8,083 nt of DNA from JADLEX01 sp964586775 (GTDB taxonomy: Bacteria; Lernaellota; Lernaellaia; JACKCT01): positions 1 through 8,083 of the forward strand of contig CAZPJD010000049.1 in the NCBI GenBank assembly GCA_964586775.1, read 5' to 3'. The notes beneath the pieces were generated by a model. The model was not told the DNA's origin. It did not search any database and worked only from the letters and a program-made list of their open reading frames with translations. Within the stretch, counting starts at the first letter, position 1; each line of letters begins with the position of its first letter. Of the stretch, positions 6,200 to 8,083 are shown piece after piece. Position numbers and translations under genes: made by a program.

Positions 6200-6212
6200 G
6201 GGCGAATCGCCC
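6200..6212. promoter_or_regulatory. 13-bp palindrome between divergent genes
   Basis: GGGCGA at 6200-6205 and TCGCCC at 6207-6212 flank a single central A, 13 bp upstream of the minus-strand lipoprotein start. Further up on the minus strand is a -10-like TAAGAT (6229-6224) with no good -35. The 152-bp gap must hold promoters for both the lipoprotein and the plus-strand glyoxalase-fold gene. The palindrome may be an operator or chance. Confidence 0.3.
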
Positions 6213-6324
6213 AAAACTTGGTGATCTTAGCACAACCGGATCAGGCGCTCCACGAACCATGCAATTGGCGTACGCGGGACGATGGACGGACGAAGCGATT
6301 TCGGGTTCGATACGCACTCCCACC

Positions 6325-6332
6325 AAAGGAGG
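6325..6332 (+). promoter_or_regulatory. Ribosome binding site that fixes the glyoxalase-fold gene start
   Basis: AAAGGAGG, near-perfect, lies 6 nt before the ATG at 6339. It rules out the longer frame from 6282, whose extra 19 residues are polar and lie before the first beta strand. Confidence 0.85.
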
Positions 6333-6338
6333 CGCGAC

Positions 6339-6734
6339 ATGTCGCACGTGACCGGCATCGGCGGTGTGTTTTTCAAATCGAAGAACCCCGACACGATTCG
6401 CGATTGGTACGTCGAGCACCTCGGCTTGCCCATGAGCCCGGACGGATTCGTCGTGTTTCGCTGGCGCGAAGGCGGCGACGGCGAAGAGCCGGGAGGCATG
6501 GCGTCGACCGTGTGGTCGCCGTTTCCCGCGGACACGACGTACTTCAATCCCAGCACCGCGCCGTTCATGATCAACTTCCGCGTGCGCAACCTCGACGCCG
6601 CCCTCGCCGATCTGCGTGCCAAGGGCGTGTGGGTGGACGAGCACATCGAGGAGAGCGAGCTGGGGCGTTTCGGCTGGATTCTCGACCCCGACGGCAACCG
6701 CATCGAGCTGTGGCAGCCGCCGGAAGGGTATTGA
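6339..6734 (+). CDS. VOC-superfamily (glyoxalase/bleomycin-resistance fold) protein
   Basis: This 131-residue, probably cytoplasmic protein has the two beta-alpha-beta-beta-beta modules of the vicinal oxygen chelate superfamily. Module one begins V-T-G-I-G-G-V-F-F-K-S-K-N-P and continues W-Y-V-E-H-L-G-L-P (residues 4-31). Module two begins F-M-I-N-F-R-V-R-N-L-D-A-A (76-88) and ends G-W-I-L-D-P-D-G-N-R-I-E123-L-W-Q-P, the family hallmark. The final glutamate ligand is present, but glycine or valine and Asn79 seem to occupy positions that are often His in metal-dependent members, so metal binding is uncertain. Members include glyoxalases, dioxygenases, resistance proteins and many of unknown role; the reaction cannot be assigned. 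It is divergent from the eight-cysteine lipoprotein and convergent with the GH5 gene, so it is likely transcribed alone. Confidence 0.88.
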   Translation: MSHVTGIGGVFFKSKNPDTIRDWYVEHLGLPMSPDGFVVFRWREGGDGEEPGGMASTVWSPFPADTTYFNPSTAPFMINFRVRNLDAALADLRAKGVWVDEHIEESELGRFGWILDPDGNRIELWQPPEGY

Positions 6735-6735
6735 T

Positions 6736-6777
6736 ACCGGCGCGAGAGAAGACAAATACGCGATCAAGAGCGCCGGT
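6736..6777. terminator. Candidate bidirectional terminator between convergent genes
   Basis: ACCGGCGC at 6736-6743 pairs perfectly with GCGCCGGT at 6770-6777 around a 26-nt loop. It sits in the 61-bp gap between the stop codons of the glyoxalase-fold and GH5 genes. No T-run follows on either strand and the loop is long, so only its position argues for a terminator. Confidence 0.35.
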
Positions 6778-6795
6778 TGCCGCGCGACGACTCTC

Positions 6796-8083
6796 TCACC
6801 GCGCCGGGACCACCAATATTTCGTGTGTCATCGCGCCGGGGTCGGCGACGATGGTGAGCGAATTCGCGTCGTCGTCGAACGCGAAACTCCACGTGCCGTC
6901 CGTGTCCGTACTCGTCACGGCAAATCCATCGGCGTAGAAGTATTCGTCGTCCACGAAGACCTCGAGCGTCGGGTCGATTCCGTCGATCGTGTCGAACTCC
7001 ACCGACAACCAACGGTCAGACTCGCCGAATCGGAACGCGCGCAACTCGCCGCCCGTGACGCGCGGATACGGCCGCGCGAGGTGGGGGAAGAACTCGTCCT
7101 TGGGCGTGCCGTCGGCGCGACACAGGCCCATCGAATCGTCGTCGTAGCCGAATGCCCACCACGCCCAACTCGCGAGGCTCGCGTCGGCAAGGTCGGCGAA
7201 GTCGCGGGCGTATTCGTCCGCGCGCGTCGCCGCCGACTGCAACCCCGTCTCGCCCCACAGTAGCGGCATATCGTGCGCGACGGACTCATCCGCGCGCTGC
7301 GCCGTCTGCCACTCCAGCACGTGCCGGTCGAAGTCGTATCCGCTGCCCGAAACGAGGTTTCGCGGGTAGAGATGCGGCGCGTAGATCATCCGGTCGAAGG
7401 GCAGCGGGTCCATCACGAAGGGAAATCCGACGACGCTGAGCATCATCGGCTCGAGCACGATGTACGGCGCGGGGTCGATCGCGCGAATGGCCTCGATCGT
7501 ATCCTCGTAAAGCGGACGCAGGAGCTGGTTCTCCGACCACCACGGCGGCGTGAGGATGCCCGCGAGCGGTTCGTTGAACAGATCGTAAGCGAAAACGCGC
7601 GCGTCGCCCGCGAAGTGCGTCGCCACCTGCTCCCACGCGGCGACGAAGGCGGCCACGTCGTCCGGTCGCTGCCAGAATCGTCCCGACTGCCAAAGGTATT
7701 CCAGATCGCCGATCGCCCAATCGGGCGGTACCTCGCACGTCCAATCGGGCCAACCCATGCCGCCCGAGCACGACGACCAGTGAAAGTGGTGCATGTCGAG
7801 GATCACGCGCAGCCCGGCGTCCGCGGCGTATTGCACCTGCGGCTCCACCACGTCGGCCAGATAGGTCTCGTCGTAATCGCCGCGCGTCGGCTCGAGCGCC
7901 GCCCACGTCATCAAGATGCGCACGACGTTGAAGCCCCAATCGCGCATGCGCTCATAATCGATCGGCGCGCCGCCGTATTCCACGGCCATGAAGTTGCCGC
8001 CGTGAAGGATCAGCGTGCGGCCGTCCTCGTCGAGGATCGGGGGCGGCATCGGCGGCTCGGCATCGTCGTCCGCATCGTCGTCC
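6796..8083 (-). CDS. Exported GH5 glycoside hydrolase, endoglycoceramidase-like (5' end cut)
   Basis: The frame stays open to the right edge, so the Met at 8049 is not the true start: the codons before it read DDDADDDAEPP. An Asp-rich linker, and probably a lipoprotein signal, precede the enzyme. Numbering from that Met (417 residues), the GH5 retaining-hydrolase residues are visible: Arg44 (N-V-V-R), H87-H88 in L-D-M-H-H, the acid/base in F-N159-E160-P, His226 and Tyr228 in A-P-H-L-Y, the nucleophile Glu267 in W-G-E-T-G, and the tryptophans of S-W-A-W-W-A-F. The opening G-R-T-L-I-L-H-G-G-N-F, the A-L-E-P-T-R-G-D-Y-D segment and a C-terminal beta domain after A-R-P-Y-P-R (about 326-417) resemble endoglycoceramidases. 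Cys94 and Cys105 could pair. The substrate (glycolipid or other beta-glycoside) is not proven. Confidence 0.9.
   Translation of the reverse strand, partial: DDDADDDAEPPMPPPILDEDGRTLILHGGNFMAVEYGGAPIDYERMRDWGFNVVRILMTWAALEPTRGDYDETYLADVVEPQVQYAADAGLRVILDMHHFHWSSCSGGMGWPDWTCEVPPDWAIGDLEYLWQSGRFWQRPDDVAAFVAAWEQVATHFAGDARVFAYDLFNEPLAGILTPPWWSENQLLRPLYEDTIEAIRAIDPAPYIVLEPMMLSVVGFPFVMDPLPFDRMIYAPHLYPRNLVSGSGYDFDRHVLEWQTAQRADESVAHDMPLLWGETGLQSAATRADEYARDFADLADASLASWAWWAFGYDDDSMGLCRADGTPKDEFFPHLARPYPRVTGGELRAFRFGESDRWLSVEFDTIDGIDPTLEVFVDDEYFYADGFAVTSTDTDGTWSFAFDDDANSLTIVADPGAMTHEILVVPAR

Noticed and set aside
6616..7263. Plus-strand frame running out of the glyoxalase-fold gene into the GH5 gene
   Set aside because: Arg-rich out-of-frame reading; it overlaps two well-supported genes and has no domain.

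Overview
The window reads as high-GC chromosomal DNA from an uncultured, Gram-negative, delta-proteobacteria-like lineage. This is inferred from style, not from a marker gene. GC-rich third positions, a methyl-accepting chemotaxis protein with a diderm-type periplasmic sensor, and several exported lipoproteins carrying long poly-aspartate segments are the clues. Such Asp-run lipoproteins are common in Myxococcota and related environmental genomes. No rRNA, tRNA, CRISPR array, insertion sequence or phage gene was seen. Most of the DNA is coding.

Layout. At the left edge is the first 15 codons of a minus-strand gene, probably a TetR-type repressor, with a perfect 7-4-7 palindrome just upstream that looks like its own operator. 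Divergent from it is a plus-strand lipoprotein with TolB/PD40-like beta-propeller repeats and an Asp-rich C-terminal tail (215-1624). A complete methyl-accepting chemotaxis protein follows (1832-3931), with a periplasmic sensor built from two related halves, a HAMP domain and a signalling hairpin; a good intrinsic terminator lies behind it. Next is a PLP-dependent amino acid deaminase/aldolase of the D-threonine aldolase/D-serine dehydratase fold (4043-5263). It runs tail to tail, 2 bp apart, into a minus-strand lipoprotein with an eight-cysteine domain, a 58-residue Asp-rich linker and a C-terminal beta domain (5266-6186). Divergent from that is a small vicinal-oxygen-chelate (glyoxalase-fold) protein (6339-6734). 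Convergent with it, and cut by the right edge, is a glycoside hydrolase family 5 enzyme resembling endoglycoceramidases, whose visible N-terminus is again an Asp-rich linker (6796-8083).

How the genes fit together. No multi-gene operon is supported: neighbours are mostly divergent or convergent, or separated by leaders and a terminator. The common thread is the envelope: two clear lipoproteins, one probable exported hydrolase and a membrane chemoreceptor. I found no convincing new multi-gene defence or mobile system. The points most worth a second look are the Asp-linker architecture shared by three unrelated proteins, the uncharacterised eight-cysteine domain, the putative autoregulatory palindrome, and altered metal-ligand positions in the aldolase-fold and glyoxalase-fold enzymes.
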